A stretch of 64,000 bases of DNA, from positions 59,350 through 123,349 of the forward strand of contig JAAXIC010000031.1 of NCBI GenBank assembly GCA_012270555.1, given 5' to 3'. Both the position numbers and the translations under genes were made by a program. Below the pieces are notes generated by a model. That model ran no database searches. It saw only the letters and a list, made by a program, of their open reading frames with translations, and was not told the origin of the DNA. Every line of letters starts with the position of its first letter. The first letter of the stretch is position 1. Source of the stretch: Chloroflexota bacterium (GTDB lineage Bacteria > Chloroflexota > UBA11872 > VXOZ01). Positions 18,341-26,595 of this stretch are shown piece by piece.

Positions 18341-18424
18341 GCCTTCACAGTTTGCGGCAAGCTAGAGGTTGTGAGTAGCAGCACTCACTTGGGAACATAC
18401 GCATGTCGCGCAGAGAAGGTGGAT

Positions 18425-18440
18425 CCCACGCCCCCGTGGG
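18425..18440. repeat. Short GC-rich hairpin
   Basis: CCCACG, cccc, CGTGGG forms a 6-bp hairpin between the small membrane protein gene and the convergent dioxygenase gene. No T-run follows; it may help end transcription but this is weak. Confidence 0.3.
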
Positions 18441-18511
18441 GCGCGGGCGTGCGCGGGAATGACGGTCCCTTCTTTGTCACTCTCTGGGCGATAGTTGCGC
18501 ACCAACCCTGC

Positions 18512-19900
18512 CTAGTAGAGGCTGTCCTTGTTCGTGGAGTAGCACCACTGCGAGGTCAGCAGGAAGTGCACCAGCGCATCTTGCGCTGCCGGTGTGCCGA
18601 TGCGCTGGAGCGCATGGACGGCCTTGCCGCGCACGTAGCGGTTCTCGTCGTTGAGTGCATGCGTGAGCGCTGGCGTGGCCTCTTCCGCCTTTTCGCCAAT
18701 GCGTGAGAGGGCCAGCGCGGCCCCACGACGCATTAATTCGTCCTCATCACCGAGCGCCTCAATGAGGGCCGGTACGCCGTTGGCGGAGTCTTGTAAGGAG
18801 ATGCCAAGCGCATCCACAGCGTGGCGGCGCACTTCGATGGAGTCATCATTCAATGCCCCCGTCAGTGCCGGCATGGCCTCATCTCCCAGAAAGCCGAGGT
18901 CGGCCAGGGTCTCCACCGCCATGCTGCGCGTACCCTCATTCTCGTCTGCTACGGCATCCAAGAGGGCGGGCACGGCGGCGGCGCCGATAGTGCTCAGAGC
19001 GTAGCTGGCGTTGCGCCGCACGGCTTCATTCTCGTGCTGGAGGGTATCGATCAAGGCGGGCACAGCCGCCTCGCCCAGCGATCCTAATGTGTAGGCAGAC
19101 GCTAGGCAGGTGGTCTCGTCGTCAACCTTGATGTTCGCGATCAACTCCGGTATCGAGCCATTGCCATTGCCGTTGGCCGGCGGCGCGCCGTTGCTGGCCG
19201 CCCCTGAGTACCAGCGCCACATTTGGCTCCAAACACCGTTCAGTGCGCTAGCGTCATCGTCAGGCCACTCGTTGTCCTGGCTATTCCAACTCGGCGCCTG
19301 CGGCTCTTCGATGCGGGCGAACATGAACTTCATCATGTAGCGCTTCTTGTCGGTGGAGTTGCCCATGCCCCGGTGCCAGAGATCATAGTGAACCATCAAT
19401 ACGGTGCCGGCCTCGACCACCACCGGGACCTCGCCCTCGGTGGTATCCAACCGCATGTTGAGGCCGATGGGGCCGACCAGCCAGTTGTAATAGTGGGTGC
19501 CCGGCAGCACGCCGGTCGGGCCCATCTCGACGGTCGTATCCTGGGGATAGTACATGGCCAGCAGCCAGCGGGTGCGGTGGCGGCGGCGCGTGAAGGAGTC
19601 CCGGTGAATCTGCTGACCCTCGCTGTGCGGCGGCCGATAGTGGCAGTGACGGTGGGGGTGAATGAAGTAATTGTTACCTAGCACGCCGGCCAGCGCGCCG
19701 TCCACGGCCGGGTCGTCGAGGATTTGGCGGATGGCGGGAATCCTGGCCATCAGATTGTTGCCGGGATTGCCATCCTCCTCGAAGAGGGCCTCCGTTTGGT
19801 TCCAAACGTCCTGATGGAACTCGCGGGGATGTCCGGTCTTGACGGCGACATACCCATTGCGAATGAAGTCGCGCATCTGCTCGTCGGTTAGCCTAATCAT
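18512..19900 (-). CDS. Phytanoyl-CoA dioxygenase family protein fused to HEAT repeats
   Basis: About 462 residues. The N-terminal 210 residues form a PhyH-type Fe(II)/2-oxoglutarate oxygenase: the metal ligands appear as H99-x-D101 (in QQIHRDSF) and H176 (in DLWHRGMG), with an Arg about twelve residues later (KKRYMMKF) for 2-oxoglutarate. The C-terminal part (about 250-450) is built of five to six HEAT/PBS-lyase-type repeats of about 31-38 residues, such as AVPALIDTLQHENEAVRRNASYALSTIG and AMPALTGALNDDSIEVRRHAVDALG. The fusion suggests the oxygenase acts on, or is scaffolded with, a protein partner. ATG 19900 is chosen because an AGGAGG site lies upstream; the open frame to 19984 is low-complexity. 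It is monocistronic as far as seen. Confidence 0.88.
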   Translation of the reverse strand: MIRLTDEQMRDFIRNGYVAVKTGHPREFHQDVWNQTEALFEEDGNPGNNLMARIPAIRQILDDPAVDGALAGVLGNNYFIHPHRHCHYRPPHSEGQQIHRDSFTRRRHRTRWLLAMYYPQDTTVEMGPTGVLPGTHYYNWLVGPIGLNMRLDTTEGEVPVVVEAGTVLMVHYDLWHRGMGNSTDKKRYMMKFMFARIEEPQAPSWNSQDNEWPDDDASALNGVWSQMWRWYSGAASNGAPPANGNGNGSIPELIANIKVDDETTCLASAYTLGSLGEAAVPALIDTLQHENEAVRRNASYALSTIGAAAVPALLDAVADENEGTRSMAVETLADLGFLGDEAMPALTGALNDDSIEVRRHAVDALGISLQDSANGVPALIEALGDEDELMRRGAALALSRIGEKAEEATPALTHALNDENRYVRGKAVHALQRIGTPAAQDALVHFLLTSQWCYSTNKDSLY

Positions 19901-20326
19901 TGTCGTTCGTGACCTCCTGTGGTGCTGCAGGCGTGCCCGTGATGCGGGCGCTGTCCTTCTCAATTTGCCGGTGCTGGTTGGCAAGCAGGTACTGGACGTA
20001 GAGAGGAATTTATATGACTCTAGTACGGTGGACGATTGCTGTCAAAGGTCGATGACGTGCAAAATGTGAACGTCTTACTACGGTGCTCCATTGAGAACAG
20101 TGCGACGGACCGTTCGTATGGGCGCGGTGGATTCACGCGCGGTAGCAGCGACCGCGGAAGGTATCAACCTTAACAGACTGACAGATGATGATGCAATTGT
20201 ATTTGAGTGTACGGTATCTCCAGACATCCGAATTCTTATGGCACTGCCCTTTCGCGAGAATCTGGACGGACGAGAATTCAGAAGTTGGTTTGGTAGATCA
20301 ATTTTTACCCAGGGAGCAAGCGGCCA
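19901..20326 (+). other. Intergenic stretch with a doubtful small reading frame
   Basis: Between the dioxygenase and the HExxH protein genes. A plus-strand frame from ATG 20119 (or 20091) to 20465 has protein-like sequence in its first half (GINLNRLTDDDAIVFECTV and IRILMALPFRENLDG) but its second half overlaps the next gene in another frame and looks random. It may be a small gene, or an exon-like 5' part separated from 20327 by a frameshift. I cannot decide; a consensus promoter is not evident. Confidence 0.25.
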
Positions 20327-21118
20327 ATGTGGATGGAGGTTGATTTTCACAATTACCGCCAAACGCACCACTGGCGGATTGAAGAAACAGACGAATGCCT
20401 GTTTCTCATTGATGTTGCCCAGCCAAGTCCATACGACACAGACATACGACGACTCTTTGAAATAACCGACCAACTACACCAGCGTGTGCGTGTCGCTTTG
20501 GAAATAGACTCGGGCATTCTCAAAGAGAAGGAGCGGCAGCGAAAGGTCAATGTTTGGCTTTATGCCCCGGAGCTACTTGCACGGGCCGAATGCGTTTCCC
20601 CAGCGAAACCGCGACAGTGCTACGGCGTCGCGGACGCCGCTGGCCTGCATCTCGTCAAACATGAAATCGCTTGGGATGCCCCGGCTGTCATTGAGATAGT
20701 GCTCCATGAATCGATCCACCTTTGGTGGGCGGACCAGGTGGGTAAGGCGCCGTCCCTCTTGAATGAGGGCATTGCAATGTATTTTCAGTCTGTGCTCGGA
20801 GCCAATGCGGTACCTGAACGTGAAGAGCTAAGGAGCTCCTGGCAAGAGTATGCCACTAGGGCTGAGCCCGGATTCTTGCGTCAACTCTGCAAGGACGAGG
20901 TCTTTTGGAGACAAGATGCCGTACGTGAGCCAGTTTTTAAGGTCGGGGGACATCTCATTTCATTCCTGTTGGAGACCTATGGAATGTCAAGTGTACGGGA
21001 AATCTTTCTGAAGTCGCATTTCAATGACCCCAAGCTAGTGGATCACATAGAGGACGTGATCGGTGAGTCGATTGAGCAATTAGAGCAACGGATCAACGAA
21101 TCGACCGCTAGCGCATAG
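20327..21118 (+). CDS. HExxH metallopeptidase-like protein
   Basis: About 263 residues. The central motif is VLHESIHLWWADQVGKAPSLLNEGIA (sequence split here: HESIH as HExxH, followed by the NEG of the third-ligand region). HExxH at about residue 126-130 with a Glu about 19 residues later is the gluzincin/peptidase MA arrangement (as in M1 and M61 proteins). No signal peptide is visible, so it may act in the cytosol. The first 80 residues look folded but I do not recognise them. The gene stands upstream of an SDR gene with five bases between the stop and the earliest SDR start, so the two may be co-transcribed. Two ATG codons (20327, 20333) are close; the ribosome site is weak. Confidence 0.75.
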   Translation: MWMEVDFHNYRQTHHWRIEETDECLFLIDVAQPSPYDTDIRRLFEITDQLHQRVRVALEIDSGILKEKERQRKVNVWLYAPELLARAECVSPAKPRQCYGVADAAGLHLVKHEIAWDAPAVIEIVLHESIHLWWADQVGKAPSLLNEGIAMYFQSVLGANAVPEREELRSSWQEYATRAEPGFLRQLCKDEVFWRQDAVREPVFKVGGHLISFLLETYGMSSVREIFLKSHFNDPKLVDHIEDVIGESIEQLEQRINESTASA

Positions 21119-21165
21119 AACAGATGGAAACATGGACTGTCCAAGCAAGAAATAGAGGGACCCAA

Positions 21166-22041
21166 GTGATCGATACCGGGATTGAAGGTAAAGTCGCGCT
21201 GGTGACCGGCGGCAACCACGGCATTGGGGCTGCGATAGCGCAGGCGCTGGTGGCGCAGGGCGCAAAGGTGTTTATCACCTATTTCCGCCTAGAAACTGAC
21301 TATGACGCGAGTAAACTGCAGGCTGCCCAGGATGCGGGTGTCGGCGGCGATCAACTCTATCGGGCAAAGCAGCAGCAGAGCGCCGACCATGTTGTTTCCG
21401 CGATCAGGAAAGCTGGTGGGACTGCAACGGCGCTGGAAGTGGACCTCGCTGATGCCGAGGCGATCCCTAGCCTCTTTGACCGCTGTGGGGCTGAACTGGG
21501 CCCGGTAGAGATACTCATCAACAATCACGCGTACTGCGCTCCTGAGACATTTGATCCTGCTAACGTTGGGACCAACGAGTCGGGAGGTGGCATTGCGCTT
21601 ACTTCGGCTGAGGGAATCGATCAACACATGGCGGTTAATGTCAGGGCGACCGTGTTGCTCATGCGTGAATTCACGCGCCGACACGTTGCGCGAGGAGCGG
21701 ATTGGGGGAGGATCGTCAACATCAGCACCGACGCGGCCCACGCCCATGGCAGCAACGTGAGCTACGCCGCCAGCAAGCACGCCATAGAGTCGTACAGCCG
21801 CTCCGCCGCCTCGGAATTGGGCAAGTACGGCATTACGGTGAACATCGTGGCGCCGGGCCCCATTCAGACCGGCTACATCACGCCGGAAATGGAGCGCGAG
21901 ATTGAAGCGGAAACCCCGCTGGGGCGTGTGGGCCGGCCGGAGGACATTGCGAATACCGTGGTCTTCTTGGTCTCGGAGCGGGGCGGCTGGCTGACCGGCC
22001 AGTTGCTCTATGTCGGCGGTGGGTACCGCATGCACCAGTGA
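21166..22041 (+). CDS. SDR family oxidoreductase
   Basis: About 291 residues with intact SDR features: cofactor motif VTGGNHGIG near the N-terminus, NNHAY at the NNAG position, catalytic Ser in IVNISTDAA, and Tyr-x3-Lys as YAASK. The C-terminal GGWLTGQLLYVGGG is the usual dinucleotide/substrate-lid end. A long insertion near residues 55-90 (DYDASKLQAAQDAGVGGDQ and following) is somewhat unusual. The GTG at 21166 has GAGGGA five bases upstream; an ATG at 21124 would add fourteen residues without a ribosome site. Substrate not predictable. It contrasts with the SDR at 2701-3495, which has lost the Tyr and Lys. Confidence 0.85.
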   Translation: MIDTGIEGKVALVTGGNHGIGAAIAQALVAQGAKVFITYFRLETDYDASKLQAAQDAGVGGDQLYRAKQQQSADHVVSAIRKAGGTATALEVDLADAEAIPSLFDRCGAELGPVEILINNHAYCAPETFDPANVGTNESGGGIALTSAEGIDQHMAVNVRATVLLMREFTRRHVARGADWGRIVNISTDAAHAHGSNVSYAASKHAIESYSRSAASELGKYGITVNIVAPGPIQTGYITPEMEREIEAETPLGRVGRPEDIANTVVFLVSERGGWLTGQLLYVGGGYRMHQ

Positions 22042-22124
22042 AGAACGGGGACTGCGCTGGATAGTGATACGATGTAGAACTATATCTACACACCAGGAGC
22101 AAATGTAGAGCGAGAGAGCATCGC

Positions 22125-22853
22125 ATGCTAAAGCGAATATCCGCTAACGTCCTGAGTTGGTCCGAAATCCACGGAGCAGCGAGGAACGAGCCGTATCCTT
22201 GGAACAGCTACCTCATTCTTGTACCGCGACAGGACGTCTTGGCTCTCGTAGACCCACTACCGCTGTCTCCAAAAAAGATGCGAGAAGTTGAAGCTATCGG
22301 CACCCCTACGCACATCTTGCTTACCAACAACTACCACCTCCGAGAATCGCCAGCACTCAGGCAGAGATGGGGCTGTGAAATCCGGCTTCACGAGAGTGGA
22401 ATAGAAGATGCAGAGGTGCGAATAGACAACCAACTTCAGGACAGGGATGTGTTATGGGAAATGATCGATGTCATCCATATTCCTGATATGAGCTTTGCGG
22501 ATGAAGTCTCGTTTCTGGTTAAGGGAGAAGGAGGCACGCTGATTGTGGGGGACGCGCTCTGCGGAGGAAGAAAAGACAGAGGTGTTCCTGACGGCAGTCT
22601 CTGGATAAACCATCCGGAGTACTTCCCGGATCTTCAGGCCGCCCGGATGGGTCTCCGCAAGCTGGGGCAGTACTCTTTTGAGAGACTGTGCTTTGCACAC
22701 GGGTCTCCAATCACACACGCGGCGAGTGAACTCTTCGCCGAAGTCATCGAGAACGATGACATTTGGACAAAGCTGAAAGTGGAACAAGGTGAGAGAGCAA
22801 GTCCTCATTCGCGGGAGTTTCTGAAGTATAGAGCAGCAAACAGGAGTCTATAG
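22125..22853 (+). CDS. MBL-fold-like protein lacking the full metal motif
   Basis: A 242-residue protein with the beta-lactamase fold signature in outline: an N-terminal strand pair (NSYLILVPRQDVLALVDPLPL), a THILLTNNYHLRES segment at the position where HxHxDH should be, FLVKGEGGTLIVGDALCGG with the usual GD of the metallo-hydrolase fold, and LCFAHGSPI near the C-terminus. The HxHxDH metal motif is replaced by NNYHLR, so the active site probably binds fewer metals or another ligand. It resembles the small MBL-fold family sometimes annotated as hydrolase without catalytic proof. Gene stands alone, with an ATG and a modest GAGAG upstream. Function open. Confidence 0.65.
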   Translation: MLKRISANVLSWSEIHGAARNEPYPWNSYLILVPRQDVLALVDPLPLSPKKMREVEAIGTPTHILLTNNYHLRESPALRQRWGCEIRLHESGIEDAEVRIDNQLQDRDVLWEMIDVIHIPDMSFADEVSFLVKGEGGTLIVGDALCGGRKDRGVPDGSLWINHPEYFPDLQAARMGLRKLGQYSFERLCFAHGSPITHAASELFAEVIENDDIWTKLKVEQGERASPHSREFLKYRAANRSL

Positions 22854-23041
22854 GCAGCGCCTAATGTTTGACTACTGCGCAATTTGGCAGGGGGGCTAGC
22901 GGGCGAATAGCGTACGATCGGTTCATTGAGGGCGTTGAGTTCGTTTTCTGATCCTTTGATCATCACCCGCGAACCGCATTATCATGGCCGTAGCATTGGC
23001 AAAAAGAGCCGAGACTCGCATTTACATAAAGGAGAGTAAGC

Positions 23042-23365
23042 ATGTACATTATCGTCGCACCGATCAAGATTAAGGAAGGCTACAAGGAGGCCTTCATCGA
23101 GGCGATGTTGGGCGACGCCAAGGGCTCGGTGAATGACGAGCCCGGGTGTTTGCGTTTTGACGTGGTCCAGGACGGCGGCGACCCCAATCGCATCTGGCTC
23201 TACGAGGTCTACGTGGACGAGGCCGCGTTCCAGGCGCATCTGCAGACGCCGCACTTCATCAAGTGGCGCGATACGGTGAAGGACTGGATGGAGGAGCGGC
23301 CCGAGGGAGCCGGCGCCGGAGCGGGGAGCACCAACATCTGGCCTTCAGACGATGAGTGGCAGTAG
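23042..23365 (+). CDS. Antibiotic biosynthesis monooxygenase (ABM) domain protein
   Basis: A 107-residue single-domain protein of the ABM (quinol monooxygenase YgiN-like) ferredoxin-like fold: MYIIVAPIKIKEGYKEAFIEAM at the N-terminus, the central EPGCLRFDVVQD, and YEVYVDEAAFQAHLQTPHF, the family's most conserved stretch. Members act as cofactor-free monooxygenases on quinols or aromatic polyketides, or as heme-degrading enzymes; neither can be chosen here. The ribosome site AAAGGAGAG precedes the ATG. The tail after residue 85 is short and Gly/Ala-rich. The stop lies 35 bases before the preferred start of the GNAT acetyltransferase gene, so the two are probably in one transcript. Confidence 0.85.
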   Translation: MYIIVAPIKIKEGYKEAFIEAMLGDAKGSVNDEPGCLRFDVVQDGGDPNRIWLYEVYVDEAAFQAHLQTPHFIKWRDTVKDWMEERPEGAGAGAGSTNIWPSDDEWQ

Positions 23366-23400
23366 GTTCTTTAGCTTGTGAACTCTGGACTGGAATTGCT

Positions 23401-24093
23401 ATGGCAGATTCGTTTCTACCGGTTGGGGATGCCGTAGAACTCATCGCGCATGTTGACGTCCCGCGCAGAACGGACTACAAAGGCGAGTTTGTCACGTTGT
23501 CGCCGGTGAATCCCCAGGCAGACGCGGAGCAACTCTTCGCAGGCACGCAGGGCTCTGCTGCCAAGGAGCAGGTGTGGACATACTTGCCGTATGGCCCATT
23601 TGACAGCGTGAAGTCCATGCAGGAATGGCTTGCGCTGTGTGCAGCGTCAGATGATCAACTGTTCTTTACCGTTCACCATAACGAGACCCAGCGGCGCATA
23701 GGGATTGTGAGCTTTATCAACATGGCTGAAGAGATGCGACGCTTGGAAATCGGGAACATCTGGTATACGCCGGAGGCGCAGCGGACGCAAGCAAACACGG
23801 AAGCTGTGTGCCTGATGCTGTGTGAGGCGTTCGACCGGCTGCATTATCGGCGGGTCGAGTGGAAGTGCGATTCCCTGAACGCGCGGTCACGTGCGGCGGC
23901 CCTGCGTCTCGGTTTCAGCTTTGAGGGCATATTTCGACAACACATGATTCGCAAGGGACGCAATCGCGATACGGCGTGGTTCGCCATGCTGGATAGCGAG
24001 TGGCCACTCATCAAACGCAACTTCGAGACTTGGTTGTATCGCAATCCGGATTGGAAGCTATCGCTTGCCGAGCTCAATAGCAGCAGGATCTAA
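23401..24093 (+). CDS. GNAT family N-acetyltransferase (RimJ/RimL-like)
   Basis: About 230 residues. The GNAT core shows RRIGIVSFINMAEEMRRLEIGNIWYTPEAQRT (strands 2-4 with the acetyl-CoA-binding turn), then a helix AVCLMLCEAFDRLHYRRVEWKCDSLNARSRAAALRLGFSFEGIFR, which is the hallmark of RimJ/RimL-type acetyltransferases. Such enzymes acetylate protein N-termini, aminoglycosides or small amines. ATG at 23401 begins MADSFLPVG; an in-frame start at 23356 would overlap the ABM gene and is less likely. It is close behind the ABM gene, which hints at a shared operon. Substrate unknown. Confidence 0.87.
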   Translation: MADSFLPVGDAVELIAHVDVPRRTDYKGEFVTLSPVNPQADAEQLFAGTQGSAAKEQVWTYLPYGPFDSVKSMQEWLALCAASDDQLFFTVHHNETQRRIGIVSFINMAEEMRRLEIGNIWYTPEAQRTQANTEAVCLMLCEAFDRLHYRRVEWKCDSLNARSRAAALRLGFSFEGIFRQHMIRKGRNRDTAWFAMLDSEWPLIKRNFETWLYRNPDWKLSLAELNSSRI

Positions 24094-24198
24094 GGGAACT
24101 AGCGCAAGACGCCACGGCTTGCTCGTGAAGCCCTTAGTGGTGAATGACCGCAGATAGCTCTTCCCGAAAAGAGCGAGTCTTTTAGCCCCTGCTTGTGG

Positions 24199-24867
24199 TC
24201 AGCTCGCTGTCACGGCAGCCGGTGCGAGCGCGCGGGTCATTTCTTCTCTGGTTGCCAATGTAGCCCAATGCTGTCCGACCAGGGCGGGGAAGAGGTGCTT
24301 GTTGACCTCGCTGCTGTAGAGGATGCAGTCCTCCAGCCAGACCCGCTGCTTGAAACCGAATTCCCTGCTCTGAATAAGGGAATAGAAGACACAGGCGCTG
24401 CCGTATTGCCCGCACAGCACCACGTTTTCGACGCCGGCTTGGTGCAACAGGTATTCCAGCCCCGTGCCCGTAAAGACGGAGCCGGTAGTCTTGCGGATGA
24501 GCATCTCGCCCGGTAGCGGCGCCAACTGATCGATCACCGACATGGCGGGGGTATCGAAGAGGTCATAGTCCCTTTCACGCATGTGGAATGGCGCATCGCG
24601 CTTGTCAAGAGTCCACCTGGCGCAAACGGCATGGACGACGAGCCCACCGGCCTCGCGAAAGATGCGGAGCGCGTCGGTGACGTTGGGGATTACGTGATCG
24701 AGTTCCCGGGCGAACCACTCGGCTCGTTGGTGGTCGCCCTGAGCCAGCCACACCGGATTGCAGAACCGGTTCATCATGTCAATGATGATGAGGGCGGTCT
24801 TTTCGGGTGCGAGGACTTCATCTGCAGCGATGCGCTGCGTTACGAAGTTGTCTGTGTCAATGAGCAT
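24199..24867 (-). CDS. Isochorismatase-like cysteine hydrolase
   Basis: A 222-residue protein of the isochorismatase/nicotinamidase superfamily. The catalytic triad is visible: Asp30 (LIIIDMMNRF), Lys126 (LIRKTTGSVF) and Cys159 (CGQYGSACV), with the family's nonprolyl cis-bond context. Such enzymes hydrolyse isochorismate, nicotinamide, ureido or carbamoyl compounds. The absence of nearby siderophore or pyridine genes leaves the substrate open. The ATG has an AAGGAG site eight bases away. It is convergent with the GNAT gene; its upstream region (24868-25002) holds no feature I can name. Confidence 0.86.
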   Translation of the reverse strand: MLIDTDNFVTQRIAADEVLAPEKTALIIIDMMNRFCNPVWLAQGDHQRAEWFARELDHVIPNVTDALRIFREAGGLVVHAVCARWTLDKRDAPFHMRERDYDLFDTPAMSVIDQLAPLPGEMLIRKTTGSVFTGTGLEYLLHQAGVENVVLCGQYGSACVFYSLIQSREFGFKQRVWLEDCILYSSEVNKHLFPALVGQHWATLATREEMTRALAPAAVTAS

Positions 24868-25002
24868 CAGTTTATCTCCTTAGTCTGAGATCGAATCATA
24901 TATTTAGCGTGCGACTAAGCACTCTGGCGCAAGGATGTGGGAAGGTAGGGATGGTGAGCACAGTAGCTTCCTGTCTATTCACATGTGGCTGCATTGTACT
25001 CA

Positions 25003-25052
25003 CCCCCGTATCGGTGTACGGGGGCAGACTCCGGCCCGCTCCCATGAGCGGG
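25003..25052. repeat. Pair of adjacent perfect hairpins
   Basis: CCCCCGTA (25003-25010)/TACGGGGG (25017-25024) with a six-base loop, and CCCGCTC (25035-25041)/GAGCGGG (25046-25052) with a four-base loop. They form two hairpins ten bases apart, in a gene-poor stretch 24868-25519. They look like a dispersed palindromic element or a two-stem RNA; no T-run follows either stem. Confidence 0.45.
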
Positions 25053-25066
25053 GATAAGCCAGAGGT

Positions 25067-25252
25067 TTGCTAACAACTGGATCCAGAGGTAGACGCGGAA
25101 TCTGGCCTATAGTCTGGAGATTATATACGAAAGTGATAAAGTTATTGATGTCCTGCCTGTGCTGGCCTAGGCTAAAAGCCATGTTCGATCAGGGGCTAAT
25201 CTCTGAAGCGGAGTACGAAACTATCGAGGCTAGGGTCTTGCAGGATATGTAG
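25067..25252 (+). pseudogene. Short frame ending in a SHOCT-like segment
   Basis: An open frame of 61 codons from a TTG ends in LKAMFDQGLISEAEYETIEAR, which resembles the short C-terminal SHOCT domain (pattern L..L.dqGlIseeEfe..k..lL) found at the end of many bacterial membrane proteins. The upstream part is not recognisable and contains no membrane segment of normal length. It is probably the tail of a degraded gene, or a very small protein starting at ATG 25180. Low certainty. Confidence 0.3.
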
Positions 25253-25268
25253 ATGTGCTATACTACAG

Positions 25269-25393
25269 GCAAGGTTCCCCTTGCAGGAGCCGTGCGTAGA
25301 GCCGCAGCGGACGGGCGGTTTTCCCCGAAAAGGACTGAAAAAGGGAACGCCGCCCGGCACCAATCGTACACATTGGCGCACCACTGCGGCTCT
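25269..25393 (+). ncRNA. Candidate structured RNA with nested stems
   Basis: The stretch folds on paper into a compact set of helices. A 10-bp closing stem pairs AGAGCCGCAG (25298-25307) with CTGCGGCTCT (25384-25393). Inside it lie a long stem with CGGGCGG (25312-25318)/CCGCCCG (25350-25356), extended by a further CCC/GGG and A/T pairs, and a hairpin CCAAT (25360-25364)/ATTGG (25372-25376), giving a three-way junction. A separate hairpin GCAAGG/CCTTGC lies at 25269-25284. No known RNA family is recognised. The strand is unclear: both readings fold. No gene lies directly downstream on the plus strand. Confidence 0.35.
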
Positions 25394-25519
25394 CGCATTG
25401 TAGCAACCGTCAATGCTTTTGTCACTTTCATTTATAAATGGATCCCTATGTCTTTCTCTCGCGGGAGGAAGCACAGACTTGCGAAGCTCGAGAATTCCCA
25501 GAGCAAGGTTGAAATGCTT

Positions 25520-26449
25520 CTAGGCCTTTACTTCAGCGGGCTGCACGGCCCCATCCTTGCGCGGTTTAGTTGCCCAGTACCCATGCTCCAAGAGCTCTTG
25601 GTAAGTATCAGGGCGCCGGTGGTTCCAGGCGTCTTCGCGGAAGCTGGCTAAGCCGGTTGAGCCGCCGCGGTAGACCATGCGCGGGCGGTCGAGGTCAAGC
25701 GTGGCCATGGCCATGCCCCAGTAGCGGCCGCGATCGACAACAGGGATGCCGTCCGGGCCGATCACGCTGCTGCGGTTCAGGCACATGCCGGGCATCCAGG
25801 GCTCGTGGTCCGTGAAGCCGTAGTTCACCGGGCAGACGTAGACGCAGTTATCGATGGCGCGGGACTGGATTACGGCCTCCCAGCCGACCTCGCCGTACAT
25901 GCTGTACATGGTGGGGTGGTAGATGATGTCGGCGCCCTTGAGGGCGAGGATACGGTACCCCTCCGGGAAGAAGACGTCGTAGCAGATGGTGATGCCGATC
26001 TTGCCGAAATCGAGGTCGAATGCCGGCCAGGAGTCCCCGGGCGTTATGCCCCAGACTTCGTCCTCGGTGACGGTGATGTGGACCTTGTTGTAGCCTCCGA
26101 CGTACTCGCCCTCGCGGTCGATGACCATACCCACGTTGCGGCGCAGGCCGTCCTCCAGGCCGAGAATCGGAGCCACGACGTACATGCCGTGCTGCCGCGC
26201 GACCGCCGCCATGCGCTGATACGTCTCTCCCCCGGGCACGGGTTCGTACCACCGGTCGTCGGTGCCGCCGGAGTTGATGCCGCGCACGGGGAAAGCCTCG
26301 GGCAGGCAGGCAATGTCCGCCCCTTGCGCGGCAGCCTCGTGGAGCAGTTCCTCGGCCTTGGTTAGGTTGAACTGGTAACGCTCCTCGTCGCTTTCTCCAA
26401 TGACGGTATTTGGCGTGGAACAGACGGCAACTCTCACCAAGCGAGCCAT
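25520..26449 (-). CDS. Carbon-nitrogen hydrolase (nitrilase superfamily)
   Basis: A 309-residue nitrilase-superfamily hydrolase with all three catalytic residues: Glu51 (CLPEAF), Lys122 (GGYNKVHIT) and Cys156 (ITICYDVFFPE). The start of the protein, MARLVRVAVCSTPNT, is typical. Members hydrolyse amides, carbamoyl groups or nitriles; branches include ureidopropionase-like and N-carbamoyl-amino-acid amidases, and this sequence looks closest to the aliphatic amidase/beta-ureidopropionase style, but that is inference. A GGAGAAGGG ribosome site precedes the ATG. The next gene upstream on the same strand is a solute-binding lipoprotein, separated by a clear terminator. Confidence 0.88.
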   Translation of the reverse strand: MARLVRVAVCSTPNTVIGESDEERYQFNLTKAEELLHEAAAQGADIACLPEAFPVRGINSGGTDDRWYEPVPGGETYQRMAAVARQHGMYVVAPILGLEDGLRRNVGMVIDREGEYVGGYNKVHITVTEDEVWGITPGDSWPAFDLDFGKIGITICYDVFFPEGYRILALKGADIIYHPTMYSMYGEVGWEAVIQSRAIDNCVYVCPVNYGFTDHEPWMPGMCLNRSSVIGPDGIPVVDRGRYWGMAMATLDLDRPRMVYRGGSTGLASFREDAWNHRRPDTYQELLEHGYWATKPRKDGAVQPAEVKA

Positions 26450-26545
26450 GTTTCCCTTCTCCCCAATTTCAGGATGCCAGGCACAAGCTGGACCGGTTTC
26501 TTTTGCCGCTGAAAGCGTGCATGAGGGTCCAGTTCATACATTGTA

Positions 26546-26585
26546 TAAAAAGAACCAGGGGAGCGGACCTCGCTCCCCTGGTTCA
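26546..26585 (-). terminator. Rho-independent terminator
   Basis: A perfect 14-bp stem, GAACCAGGGGAGCG (26552-26565) and CGCTCCCCTGGTTC (26571-26584), with a five-base loop, followed on the minus strand by a run of T. It ends the solute-binding lipoprotein transcript just after its stop. Confidence 0.85.
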
Positions 26586-26595
26586 CCGGTCTGGT

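Noticed and set aside
25320-25395. Cobalamin riboswitch resemblance (AAAAAGGGAA followed by GC-rich stem)
   Set aside because: The conserved B12-box sequence (GCCAGGAGACC) is missing, and no cobalamin gene lies downstream.
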